Shown piece after piece: positions 17,066 through 24,997 of a stretch of 64,000 nucleotides of DNA; the first letter of the stretch is position 1, and each line of letters begins with the position of its first letter. The notes beneath the pieces were generated by a model, which saw only the letters and a list, made by a program, of their open reading frames with translations, ran no database searches and was not told the DNA's origin. This DNA comes from Acidobacteriota bacterium. GTDB taxonomy: Bacteria > Acidobacteriota > Terriglobia > Terriglobales > Acidobacteriaceae. The translations under genes were made by a program, and so were the position numbers. The stretch covers positions 992,001-1,056,000 of the forward strand of contig JAFDVQ010000006.1 in NCBI GenBank assembly GCA_018268915.1, written 5' to 3'.

Positions 17066-20000
17066 ATGACTCTGAATCATGGCATTCGGAATCTCTGTCG
17101 ACCTATCGCCCTGTCCGTCGCTTTCTGCATATGCATGGCTACAGCATTGATGATCCCGGCGCACGGGCAGAATGCCGGCTTCGGCGCCATCAGCGGAACG
17201 GTAGCAGATCAGAAGGGCTCGGTGGTAGCCGGCGCCACAATCACTGTGACCCAGGTGGAGACCGGTATTTCGCGCGATGTAATCACTACATCGGCGGGCA
17301 CTTACTCGGCGACGTTTTTAAAGCCGGGGCAGTACGAGCTTCTTGTCACAGCTTCCGGCTTCGGAAAAGTGAATCGTAAAGGCCTGACTGTACAAGTGGG
17401 ACAGACAGTCGATGCCGACATCGAATTGCCAATTGCGTCGGCTGAAGCGACCGTGACGATTACCAGCGAGACGCCCCTCATCGATACAGAAAAAGTAGGC
17501 ACATCGCAGGAGATAGGCCAGAACCTGCTTTCGAACCTGCCAATCAATGGACGCCGGTTCGATGAAGTGGTCTTGATGACCCCGAACGTTGCGCCAGACG
17601 GCGGGAGCGGCCTGATCGCTTACCGAGGCGTATCTGGTTTGTACAACACAAACCTGATCGATGGCGCCAACAATAATCAGGCATTCTTCTCAGAAGCTCG
17701 CGGCAGGGCCATCGGCGCGCCATATGTCTACTCGACGGACTCCATTCAGGAGTTCCAATCCGCGGCGTCGTCTTACGGCGCGGAGTTTGGACAGGCAGCG
17801 GGCGGACAGATAAATGCGGTCACGCGCTCGGGCGGCAACGCGTACCACGGCGATTTGTTCTACTATTTGCGGTATCCGGATCTGAACGCGCTCGATCCAT
17901 ACGGTAAAGCGCATAATCTCTTCACGCAGCCAATTCATCAGCAGCATCAGTTCGGCGGGTCTGTTGGCGGTCCGATTCTTCGCGACAAACTGTTCTTCTT
18001 CTTCACCTACGACGGTTTCCGTAAGGTGAACCCGATCGTCTATCTGTCGAATTTCAACACGAGCAGCGCGACCTGCCCAGTACAACTAACGGCTGCCCAG
18101 TGCCAGGCTGCCCTGGACTATCTCGAAGGCAATATCGCGGGAATGGGCGGATTCAAGAATCAAGGCATCACTCCCCGCCTGATCAGCCAAAACATTTTCT
18201 TCCCGAAGATCGATTGGCAGTTCAGTCAGAAGAATCACTTGAGCGCCGAATTCAACTGGCAGAACTTCAGTGAGCCTAACGGCTACAACACCGCGAACAC
18301 GGTTACGAACGGCGGACTGACTCAAAACGGAACCGCGAGTTTTCACGAGCGTTTTGGAATTGCGAACTGGACGAGCGTCCTGTCGCCGACCTCTGTAAAC
18401 CAGGTGTTGTTCCAAGCCTCACGTGACTTTGAAACCGCGAGCACAAATACAGGAGGCCCGGCAGTAAGTGTCTCCGGCGTGGCAGGTTATGGAGAGACGA
18501 GCGCTCTGCCGCGTGGAGCCTTCCCCGATGAGCATCGCTTTCAGATCGCCGACGTTTACTCAAAGACGCATGGCAAACACGACCTGAAGGCCGGTGTCGA
18601 TATGAGTTTCATCCATGAGTATCTGGCCAACCTCTTCCAGGGCGACGGCGGCTACAGCTACTCGGTGGAGGGAACGCCGGCAGGCAATCTGGCGGACTGG
18701 ATGCTGGACGTCTATGGCGTCGACACTGGCGATGTTCTGGCTGGTCGTCACTACAAGAGCTTTACGCAGGTGAACGATCCCATCACGCACATCGGAGCGG
18801 ATGATTTCTGGAACAAGAACTTGTCAGCGTTTATTCAGGACCGCTTCAAGATCACTCAGAAGCTTCAGATTTCCGGCGGCGTACGTTATGACGTTCAGCT
18901 TGTGCCGCAGCCTCCAAAGCCGAATACAACAAGTGACATTGCTACAGCTACCACCGATACGATTCACATCGGCTACGGGTGGTTCCAACCTCGTGTGGGC
19001 TTCAGCTATCAAGGCTGGAAGAGCGGTGTGATCCGCGGCGGCTACGGAATGTTCGTCGGCCTGACTTCTAATTCGACTTACTACACGATGCGCGTCGAAA
19101 ACGGAGTCTACCAACAGCAGTACAACGTGAACAAGAGCAGCAGCCCGACAAATCCGTTCCCGAGCTGGGCTCCGCAATACACCAATGTCTTGTTCCTTCC
19201 TCCTGGCCCGGCACTTGCGGCGCCGTTCGAAGGCGCTGTCACGCCAGCTGTGGTCAACAACGGAGCCGCATTGGCACCGCTGGCGTTCCGAGGTCTCGAT
19301 CGCAACTTCGAAAATCCGTACTCGCATTCGTTTGACCTGTCGATCGAGCAAGAGCTCCCTTTCCATGCAGCTTTGACGCTGGGATATGTAGGTAACCGCG
19401 CGATGCGCCTTCCGGTATTCATTGATGCGAACCTTCAGCCAGCGACACAGACGAAGACATACGACGTGACCGATGCGGCCGGCACAACCCTGTCGACTGT
19501 GACGCTGCCCTGGTACACGCAGAGAAAGACGTATGCTGACGGCAGCATCCTGACGGGTTACAGCGTATTGAACAGCTGGTACCACTCGTTTGTTGCGACC
19601 GTTAAGAAGCGGATGGGTTACGGCGTTGAGCTTCTCGGCAATTACACCTACTCGCATGCAACAGATGGCGGCCAGGTTTCCGGTGTGAACGGTACGTTTA
19701 ACGGAACCGATACACCGATCGATCCGCTGAACCTCAAGGCAGAATACGGACGGTCCGACCTGGATATGCGGAGCCGCGTGACGGCGAGCTTTATCTTTGC
19801 TCCGACCTTGAATACGAACTCTCGTGCTCTGAAGCTGGTGGCGAACGGATGGAGCCTCTCCGGCTCTCTTACCGCTCAAAGCGGCAACCCGATTACAGGC
19901 TTCATGAGCAACAGCCCGGGAAGCGGTCTTGGAACCGGTGATCCCGCAAACACAGGCAACGTAGCGGGCGACGGCGGCCTGACCGGCGCAGCGTTGAGCC

Positions 20001-20374
20001 TGTTCAATTCCGGTACAGGCGGACGGGTCCCGCAGTTGAAGAGGAACGTATTTGCAGGACCCGGAGTTCACAACCTTGATGCGCGCCTCTCACGAACGTT
20101 CACGATCTACGAACATCTCAGCATGCAGTTGATGGCTGAGGCGTTCAACGTCGCGAACCACCCGAACATCCTGGCCGTAAACACCAACTACTCGTCGTAT
20201 GCAGCTCCACTGGTGCCCGGGAAGTTCGGATACTCCGCCGCGTGCGACGCTTCGGAGCACACGAACGGGTGCATTGTCCCGTATACGGCGGTGCAGTTCG
20301 GCTCGGCGTCTTCGACAACCTCAACGCTGTTTGGACCTCGTCAGACCCAGTTCACTGCGAAGTTCATCTTTTAA
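17066..20374 (+). CDS. Oar-like TonB-dependent outer-membrane receptor with carboxypeptidase-regulatory domain
   Basis: A 1102-residue outer-membrane protein. A signal peptide (CRPIALSVAFCICMATALMIPAHGQ) is followed by a carboxypeptidase-regulatory-like beta domain at about residues 40-125 (ISGTVADQKGSVVAGATITVTQVETG...YELLVTASGF). The plug follows with QNLLSNLPINGRRFDEVVLMTPNV and YGAEFGQAAGGQINAVTRSGGNAYHGDLFYY, then a long beta-barrel ending LFGPRQTQFTAKFIF with a terminal Phe. Such receptors are strongly expanded in Acidobacteria; the substrate is unknown, probably oligosaccharide or protein-derived. A TTG 11 codons upstream is in frame, but the ATG at 17066 follows GAGGAG. No TonB or partner lipoprotein is adjacent. 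Confidence 0.92.
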   Translation: MTLNHGIRNLCRPIALSVAFCICMATALMIPAHGQNAGFGAISGTVADQKGSVVAGATITVTQVETGISRDVITTSAGTYSATFLKPGQYELLVTASGFGKVNRKGLTVQVGQTVDADIELPIASAEATVTITSETPLIDTEKVGTSQEIGQNLLSNLPINGRRFDEVVLMTPNVAPDGGSGLIAYRGVSGLYNTNLIDGANNNQAFFSEARGRAIGAPYVYSTDSIQEFQSAASSYGAEFGQAAGGQINAVTRSGGNAYHGDLFYYLRYPDLNALDPYGKAHNLFTQPIHQQHQFGGSVGGPILRDKLFFFFTYDGFRKVNPIVYLSNFNTSSATCPVQLTAAQCQAALDYLEGNIAGMGGFKNQGITPRLISQNIFFPKIDWQFSQKNHLSAEFNWQNFSEPNGYNTANTVTNGGLTQNGTASFHERFGIANWTSVLSPTSVNQVLFQASRDFETASTNTGGPAVSVSGVAGYGETSALPRGAFPDEHRFQIADVYSKTHGKHDLKAGVDMSFIHEYLANLFQGDGGYSYSVEGTPAGNLADWMLDVYGVDTGDVLAGRHYKSFTQVNDPITHIGADDFWNKNLSAFIQDRFKITQKLQISGGVRYDVQLVPQPPKPNTTSDIATATTDTIHIGYGWFQPRVGFSYQGWKSGVIRGGYGMFVGLTSNSTYYTMRVENGVYQQQYNVNKSSSPTNPFPSWAPQYTNVLFLPPGPALAAPFEGAVTPAVVNNGAALAPLAFRGLDRNFENPYSHSFDLSIEQELPFHAALTLGYVGNRAMRLPVFIDANLQPATQTKTYDVTDAAGTTLSTVTLPWYTQRKTYADGSILTGYSVLNSWYHSFVATVKKRMGYGVELLGNYTYSHATDGGQVSGVNGTFNGTDTPIDPLNLKAEYGRSDLDMRSRVTASFIFAPTLNTNSRALKLVANGWSLSGSLTAQSGNPITGFMSNSPGSGLGTGDPANTGNVAGDGGLTGAALSLFNSGTGGRVPQLKRNVFAGPGVHNLDARLSRTFTIYEHLSMQLMAEAFNVANHPNILAVNTNYSSYAAPLVPGKFGYSAACDASEHTNGCIVPYTAVQFGSASSTTSTLFGPRQTQFTAKFIF

Positions 20375-20502
20375 CCGGAATCTCTCAAGGCGAGGGCGTG
20401 GCCGCAGTTGCCGTCACGTCCTTTTCTTTTGAGCGATGGAGTCGGGCAGAATAGGATTGCATTGCGAAGCAGAACGAGAATCCCGGTTCAACTGAGGTGG
20501 AG

Positions 20503-21579
20503 ATGATGCGGAGGCCTTTGGCAGTACTGGCTGGTGTGGCTTTGTTTGGAGCGGCGAGCGTGGTTGCGTGTGGCCAGCAGCAAGGTGGCCATCACTGGGC
20601 GCTCGTGGTGCATGGCGGTGCTGGAGTGATCGAGAAGTCGCAGCTTGGGCCGGAGGGAGACAAGGCATATCGCGCAGGGCTCGACAGAGCAATCCACGCG
20701 GGTGCGGCAGTACTGGATAAGGGCGGAGCGGCGCTGGATGCGGTGGAAGCGACGCTGCACGTCCTGGAGGAGGATCCGCATTTCAATGCAGGCAAGGGCG
20801 CGGTGTTCACGCGCGAAGGCAAGAACGAGATGGACGCGTCGATTATGAACGGGTCGGATCTGAAGGCGGGCGCAGTGGCAGGAGTGCAGCGCGTGCACAG
20901 TCCGATCAGCGCCGCTCGCGCGGTAATGGAGAAGTCGCCGCATGTGATGATTGCCGGACGGGGAGCGGATGAGTTCGCAGCCAGTGTTGGATTGAAGATG
21001 GAGGAGCCGAGCTACTTCTTCACAGAGAGCCGCTGGCAGGGGTTGCTGAAGGAGTTGAAGACCAAGGGGCTACCGGTCCCGCCGCGGCCTGAGGGTGTTC
21101 CGAAACAGGGCGAGCAGATTCCGGTAGCGGTGGTGGATGAGGCTGAGGACTCAGGAGTTCACGGGACGACTGGAGTAGTTGCGTTGGATCGAAACGGAAA
21201 CATCGCGGCCGGTACCTCCACCGGGGGAATGCAGGCCAAGATGCCCGGTCGCGTCGGAGATTCGCCAATCATCGGCGCTGGAACGTATGCGTCGAATCAG
21301 TCGTGTGCGGTGAGCGGGACAGGAACGGGCGAGTACTTCATCCGGCTCGGCGTGGCGCGCGAGGTTTGCAATCTCGTTTTCTACAAAGGCATGAAGCTAC
21401 AGGACGCGGTCGATCACGTGATCCACAAAGAGCTAGAGGATCTGCACGGCGATGGAGGCGTGATCGCGATTACTCCGGATGGGCAACTGGCATGGAGTTT
21501 CAACACGCCGGGAATGTTCCGCGCGAAGCTGGTGGAAGGCGGACAGGTGCAGATGGGGATCTATAACGACGAACCATAG
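20503..21579 (+). CDS. Isoaspartyl peptidase / L-asparaginase (N-terminal nucleophile hydrolase)
   Basis: A 358-residue Ntn-hydrolase precursor. The catalytic Thr that becomes the new N-terminus after autocleavage is in SGVHGTTGVVALDRNGNIAAGTSTGGMQAKMPGRVGDSPIIGAGTYA. The alpha half begins WALVVHGGAGVIE. The N-terminus MRRPLAVLAGVALFGAASVVACGQQQ is a signal peptide whose VVAC could act as a lipobox, so export and lipid anchoring are likely. It cleaves beta-aspartyl dipeptides or asparagine. The start is ambiguous among GTG 20497, ATG 20503 and ATG 20506; the GAGGTGG just upstream favours the ATGs. It follows the TonB receptor by 128 bp. Confidence 0.93.
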   Translation: MMRRPLAVLAGVALFGAASVVACGQQQGGHHWALVVHGGAGVIEKSQLGPEGDKAYRAGLDRAIHAGAAVLDKGGAALDAVEATLHVLEEDPHFNAGKGAVFTREGKNEMDASIMNGSDLKAGAVAGVQRVHSPISAARAVMEKSPHVMIAGRGADEFAASVGLKMEEPSYFFTESRWQGLLKELKTKGLPVPPRPEGVPKQGEQIPVAVVDEAEDSGVHGTTGVVALDRNGNIAAGTSTGGMQAKMPGRVGDSPIIGAGTYASNQSCAVSGTGTGEYFIRLGVAREVCNLVFYKGMKLQDAVDHVIHKELEDLHGDGGVIAITPDGQLAWSFNTPGMFRAKLVEGGQVQMGIYNDEP

Positions 21580-21640
21580 CTTGGCAGATCCGGAATACTT
21601 TTGCTGACAAGTGCGCTAGCAGAATGAGTAGGCTGATCTC

Positions 21641-22189
21641 ATGGCTTTGCAATTCACGACGTCGTATATCGAAGACGCGCTGGCCGTCTTCCGGCAATAT
21701 AAGCAGCTGGGCGAGAAGGCTATCGCGCAGGTTACGGACGAGCAACTCTTCGCTACGCTCGACGAAGAATCGAATTCGATTGCGATCATCGTGAAGCACA
21801 TTACGGGAAACATGCGATCGCGGTGGACGGATTTCCTGACCAGCGACGGAGAGAAGGCTACACGCAATCGCGATGGTGAGTTTGTGGATCCGCCGGCTAC
21901 GCGCGAGGCGTTGATGGCAGAATGGGAGCATGGATGGGCTAGCGTGTTCTCAGCGATCGAGCCATTGACCGATGCAGATCTTGGGCGAACCGTGGCGATT
22001 CGAGGCGAGGCGCATTCCGTGATGCAGGCAATCAACCGGCAGCTATCGCATTATCCGATGCACGTTGGGCAGATTATCCTGCTGGCGAAGCATTTCGCGG
22101 GCGCGCGATGGGAGACGCTCAGCGTGGCCCGCAATCGGTCAGGGGAGTTCAATCGCAAGGTGGCCTTGGGAGAAGCAAGCCAGCGCTAG
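21641..22189 (+). CDS. DinB superfamily protein (DUF1572-like)
   Basis: A 182-residue four-helix protein. The DinB/DUF1572 pattern is visible: a first-helix segment FRQYKQLGEKAIAQVTDEQLF, the His-containing NSIAIIVKHITGNMRSRWTDFLTSDGEK, and the last helix ESVMQAIN-like VMQAINRQLSHYPMHVGQIILLAKHF. The three conserved histidines (KH, SHYP, MHVG) could bind a metal ion, as in bacillithiol or mycothiol transferases of the fold. The reaction is unknown. It stands alone between the peptidase and a repeat region. Confidence 0.85.
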   Translation: MALQFTTSYIEDALAVFRQYKQLGEKAIAQVTDEQLFATLDEESNSIAIIVKHITGNMRSRWTDFLTSDGEKATRNRDGEFVDPPATREALMAEWEHGWASVFSAIEPLTDADLGRTVAIRGEAHSVMQAINRQLSHYPMHVGQIILLAKHFAGARWETLSVARNRSGEFNRKVALGEASQR

Positions 22190-22205
22190 AGCTTTGGAAG
22201 CTGCG

Positions 22206-22310
22206 TTGGACGTCCCTACGGGACTTGGATCTTCGTCGGGGCGCTAACCCAGGACTTCGCTGCGCTTCGTCCTGGGCTATTCTCGGGCGTTCCCTGCAGG
22301 AACTTTTTGC
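22206..22310. repeat. Palindromic intergenic repeat cluster
   Basis: Two hairpins lie side by side between the DinB gene and rubrerythrin. GTCCC-TAC-GGGAC spans about 22212-22224. CCCAGGAC (22248-22255) pairs with GTCCTGGG (22269-22276) around a loop built on the direct repeat CTTCGCTGCGCTTCG. The text looks like a fragment of dispersed acidobacterial intergenic repeats (REP-like), but no second copy is in this window, so that is inference. Confidence 0.6.
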
Positions 22311-22407
22311 GATGCTACGTGAACGCTGTCGTTGAGCACTCGGTGATCGGGTTCTCTGTAAGGATTGTGCGCCGGTAGCAGGCCGGCCAAACACCTGATC
22401 AGAAGGC

Positions 22408-22986
22408 TCAGCGAATCACTTCGAATTTGTCGAAAGCCAAATTGCAGACGGGGCAGCGTTCCTGCTCCTCAGCTGTCACTGTTGTGTATCCGCGAGCGAC
22501 GCAGACGTAGAAATTGCAGGCAGAGGCTGCCCAGGAATCTTTCAGCCCCTTCTCGACGAGTTCGATGGCCTCGGCATAAAGGCGGGCGTGGGTCTTCTCA
22601 GCCTCCATGGCCCAGGTGAAGGTGCGTTTTGCGATGGGAATATCGCTTGTGACGGCTTCCGCGATGAAAGCCGGATACATGGTATCGATTTCGTATTGCT
22701 CTCCGGCAAGGGCGGCCTTCAGGTTCTCGAGCGTGGACTTCTCATCAGCGGGATGGAGCTGGCACTTCGCTTCGGCGCCAAGCTGTTTGAGAACACGGGC
22801 ATGATTGGTGGCGTGAATCTCTTCGGCACGAGCAGCGGCGCGGAAGAGGCTTGCGGCGCCGTGCCAGCCCTCGGCGTCTGCCTTGGCGGCGAAGACTATG
22901 TACTTCAAATGCGCGTTCGACTCGCCCTCATAGGCAGCGAGGAGATTGGCGATAGTAGTGGTATTCGCGAGTAGCGAGGTGGACAT
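22408..22986 (-). CDS. Rubrerythrin
   Basis: A 192-residue two-domain protein. The ferritin-like di-iron domain has YEGESNAHLKYIVFAAKA, ARAEEIHATNHARVL and EKTHARLYAEAIEL, with the ExxH ligand pairs. The C-terminal rubredoxin-like domain has CNFYVCVARGYT and CPVCNLAFDKFEVI; the first cysteine pair is spaced C-x4-C, wider than the standard C-x2-C. Rubrerythrins reduce hydrogen peroxide with electrons from NAD(P)H through the rubredoxin centre. A CCTCC/GGAGG site lies just before the start. It is a single gene downstream of ctpA on the same strand but separated by a terminator. Confidence 0.93.
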   Translation of the reverse strand: MSTSLLANTTTIANLLAAYEGESNAHLKYIVFAAKADAEGWHGAASLFRAAARAEEIHATNHARVLKQLGAEAKCQLHPADEKSTLENLKAALAGEQYEIDTMYPAFIAEAVTSDIPIAKRTFTWAMEAEKTHARLYAEAIELVEKGLKDSWAASACNFYVCVARGYTTVTAEEQERCPVCNLAFDKFEVIR

Positions 22987-23058
22987 TCTTCCCTCCGGTC
23001 TTCAGAGGAAGAGTAAAAACGCCAGCCCCGGATGGGCTGTGATGTTCGCTACAAAGAG

Positions 23059-23082
23059 AAGGCCATCCCGAAGGATGGCCTT
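23059..23082 (-). terminator. Terminator hairpin after ctpA with UUCG loop
   Basis: A perfect 10-bp stem, AAGGCCATCC with GGATGGCCTT. On the minus strand the loop reads TTCG closed by C-G, the very stable UUCG tetraloop. It is followed by CTCTTTGT on that strand, 17 bases beyond the ctpA stop codon. It separates ctpA from rubrerythrin. Confidence 0.8.
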
Positions 23083-23098
23083 TGTTGATCCGAATTGA

Positions 23099-24724
23099 TT
23101 ATTGGGCCGTTACGCCGTTAGCGCGGGCTTCCGCTTTCTGCGCAAGCACCTTGTGAGCGTTGTCTTCGAGGGCTTGTGCTTCGGGCAGGTAAGTAAGCGC
23201 CTTCTGAATCATCGGGTCCCAGTCGGCAAAGACGCGGAGGCCTTGCTGAGAACCGAACTGGCTGCCAATCACTTCCTTCTTGATGTTGCTCTTGACCCAG
23301 TCGAGATTGTCATTGACCTGCTTGTCGCTTATCGCAATCTCAAGTGGAGAAGCGGCGACGTACTGTTTGAATTCGCTAAGCACAGCATCGTCGACCTGGA
23401 AGTTCCGGTCGACCGTGCGATTCGAAAGGTAGTGCGCGGTGAAGTGGAAGAACGCTGATTTGTAGATCAGCTCTTCCTGAAAGTGGTTGGGCTTGGGAGA
23501 GTCGATCTTCTGGTCGGGTGTGATCCCACCGCCACCGTAGACGGTGCGGCCCGAGTCAGTCATCTTGACTTCGCGGTTGGCAGCGCCCGGAGCGGTCGCA
23601 CCTGCGTGATTGTAGTAGTAGTCGTAGAGCGAGACACCGGAGTAGTTGCGCTGGATGAGGCGGCCGGATGGTGTGTAGTAGTGATACGTCGTCAGGGCGA
23701 GGCCTGTGTTTTCGCTCAGGTTATAGACAGTCTGAACGAGACCCTTGCCGAAGGTGGTTTCGCCCACGATGAGGGCGCGGTCGTGATCCTGAAGTGCGCC
23801 GGAGACGATCTCGGCTGCCGATGCGGTGTTTCGATTGACGAGCACCACGATCGGAAACTGCTTTCCGCCGTTGCCGTGGGTGGCGGTATAGTTCTGATCG
23901 GGGTACGCTCGTCCGCGCTGGGAGACGATGGTCTGTCCCTTGGAGAGAAGGTGATCGCAGACTTCAACCGCCTGGCTGAGAAGACCGCCAGGATTGCCGC
24001 GGAGGTCGAGAACCAGGCCCTTAAGATCGTGGAAGCCGTCGATCGCTTGATTGACTTCCTGCGCAGTGGTCTCCTGGAACTGGGTGAGGTGGATGTAGCC
24101 GACTCCTGGGCGGATCTCGTATTTCAGATCGACTGACGGATGCGGGATCTCGTCGCGCACAAGGTCAAAGGTGAGCGGCTTTGGCTGGACATCGCGAACA
24201 ACGGAAACCTGGACGTGCGTGCCTTTGGGTCCTTTGAGGTTCTTCGCGACTACGTCAGAGGTCATGCCCTCGGTGGATTTCCCGTCGATGGCGGTAATGA
24301 TGTCGCCCGGCCGGATGCCCGCGCGAAAGGACGGGGTTCCCTCGTACGGCGTAATGACATAAACCTTGTTGTTCTGCTGCTGGATGACCATGCCAACGCC
24401 GTAGTAGTGACCGCGCTGGTCTTCGCGCATTTTGGCGTAGGCTTTGGGGTCGTAGAAATTGGAATGCGGGTCGAGGACGCGGAGCATGCCGGGGATGGCG
24501 CCGTCGTAAATGGCGGTGTCGGCACGGTCGCCGGAGATGGGCTCGGCGTAGTTCTGCTCGACGAGGGCGTAGACGTCGGTGAAAGATTTCAGGCTGTCGC
24601 GAATCTGGCTCTCGTCCTGAGAGGATTGTGCTCCCACCCTGCGCTGCAAGAAGGTGCCGGCAACGGCACATACGGCGAAGAAGAGAATGAGGCTGAGGAG
24701 TGCCCGACGGGCAGGCGGGGTCAT
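23099..24724 (-). CDS. ctpA: S41 family C-terminal processing protease (CtpA/Prc)
   Basis: A 541-residue periplasmic serine protease. A signal anchor (ALLSLILFFAVCAVAGTFL) is followed by a helical N-terminal domain with the family text SFTDVYALVEQNY and GMLRVLDPHSNFYDP. A PDZ domain covers about residues 105-185 (GVGMVIQQQNNKVYVITPYEGTPSFRAGIRPGDIITAIDGKST). The protease core has GLVLDLRGNPGGLLSQAVEV, the catalytic Ser in NRNTASAAEIVSGALQD and the Lys in VGETTFGKGLVQT. The C-terminal part (from about residue 400) is longer than usual. It trims C-termini of envelope proteins. It is divergent from the SurA-like gene, pairing two envelope quality-control functions. Confidence 0.94.
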   Translation of the reverse strand: MTPPARRALLSLILFFAVCAVAGTFLQRRVGAQSSQDESQIRDSLKSFTDVYALVEQNYAEPISGDRADTAIYDGAIPGMLRVLDPHSNFYDPKAYAKMREDQRGHYYGVGMVIQQQNNKVYVITPYEGTPSFRAGIRPGDIITAIDGKSTEGMTSDVVAKNLKGPKGTHVQVSVVRDVQPKPLTFDLVRDEIPHPSVDLKYEIRPGVGYIHLTQFQETTAQEVNQAIDGFHDLKGLVLDLRGNPGGLLSQAVEVCDHLLSKGQTIVSQRGRAYPDQNYTATHGNGGKQFPIVVLVNRNTASAAEIVSGALQDHDRALIVGETTFGKGLVQTVYNLSENTGLALTTYHYYTPSGRLIQRNYSGVSLYDYYYNHAGATAPGAANREVKMTDSGRTVYGGGGITPDQKIDSPKPNHFQEELIYKSAFFHFTAHYLSNRTVDRNFQVDDAVLSEFKQYVAASPLEIAISDKQVNDNLDWVKSNIKKEVIGSQFGSQQGLRVFADWDPMIQKALTYLPEAQALEDNAHKVLAQKAEARANGVTAQ

Positions 24725-24728
24725 TGCG

Positions 24729-24740
24729 GGAGGTACCTCC
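24729..24740. promoter_or_regulatory. Palindrome covering the ctpA ribosome binding site
   Basis: GGAGGTACCTCC is a perfect 12-base palindrome ending 4 bases before the ctpA ATG. It contains the only Shine-Dalgarno-like GGAGG of that gene. Self-pairing or RNA dimerisation could limit ribosome access; regulation is inference. Confidence 0.5.
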
Positions 24741-24959
24741 GAAGTGCGACTTCTACAGGCGCCTCCGAGGCACCTCGCAGGCCAAACCTGGGCTAAAGTA
24801 TAGCACTGGCTAATTTGACGCCGGTTTCGCGGATTCGGATAGCTGGTTACCGATGTGGCGGTGCCTTGCTCCGATTCGGGAAACGGGGCCCGCTAGTCCC
24901 GGATCGGGCTCAATTCAGCATTCTTTGCTGCCCCGGGATTTACAATGACGTCTATGCCT

Positions 24960-24983
24960 AAGGTGGTCTCTGCAGACCGCCTT
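24960..24983 (+). promoter_or_regulatory. Leader hairpin just upstream of the SurA-like gene
   Basis: AAGGTGGTCT-CTGC-AGACCGCCTT forms a 10-bp stem with one G-U pair, followed by GTTGTGTG and then the ATG 14 bases later. It lies in the 5' leader and may affect translation or act as a weak attenuator. A possible promoter upstream is TTGACG (24815-24820) with a 17-base spacer to GATAGC (24838-24843). Confidence 0.45.
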
Positions 24984-24997
24984 GTTGTGTGCCAACT

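Noticed and set aside
18824..20071. 415-codon open frame on the minus strand
   Set aside because: It lies entirely antisense inside the TonB receptor gene, is Arg/Ala/Val-rich without domain features, and follows from the codon bias of the real gene.
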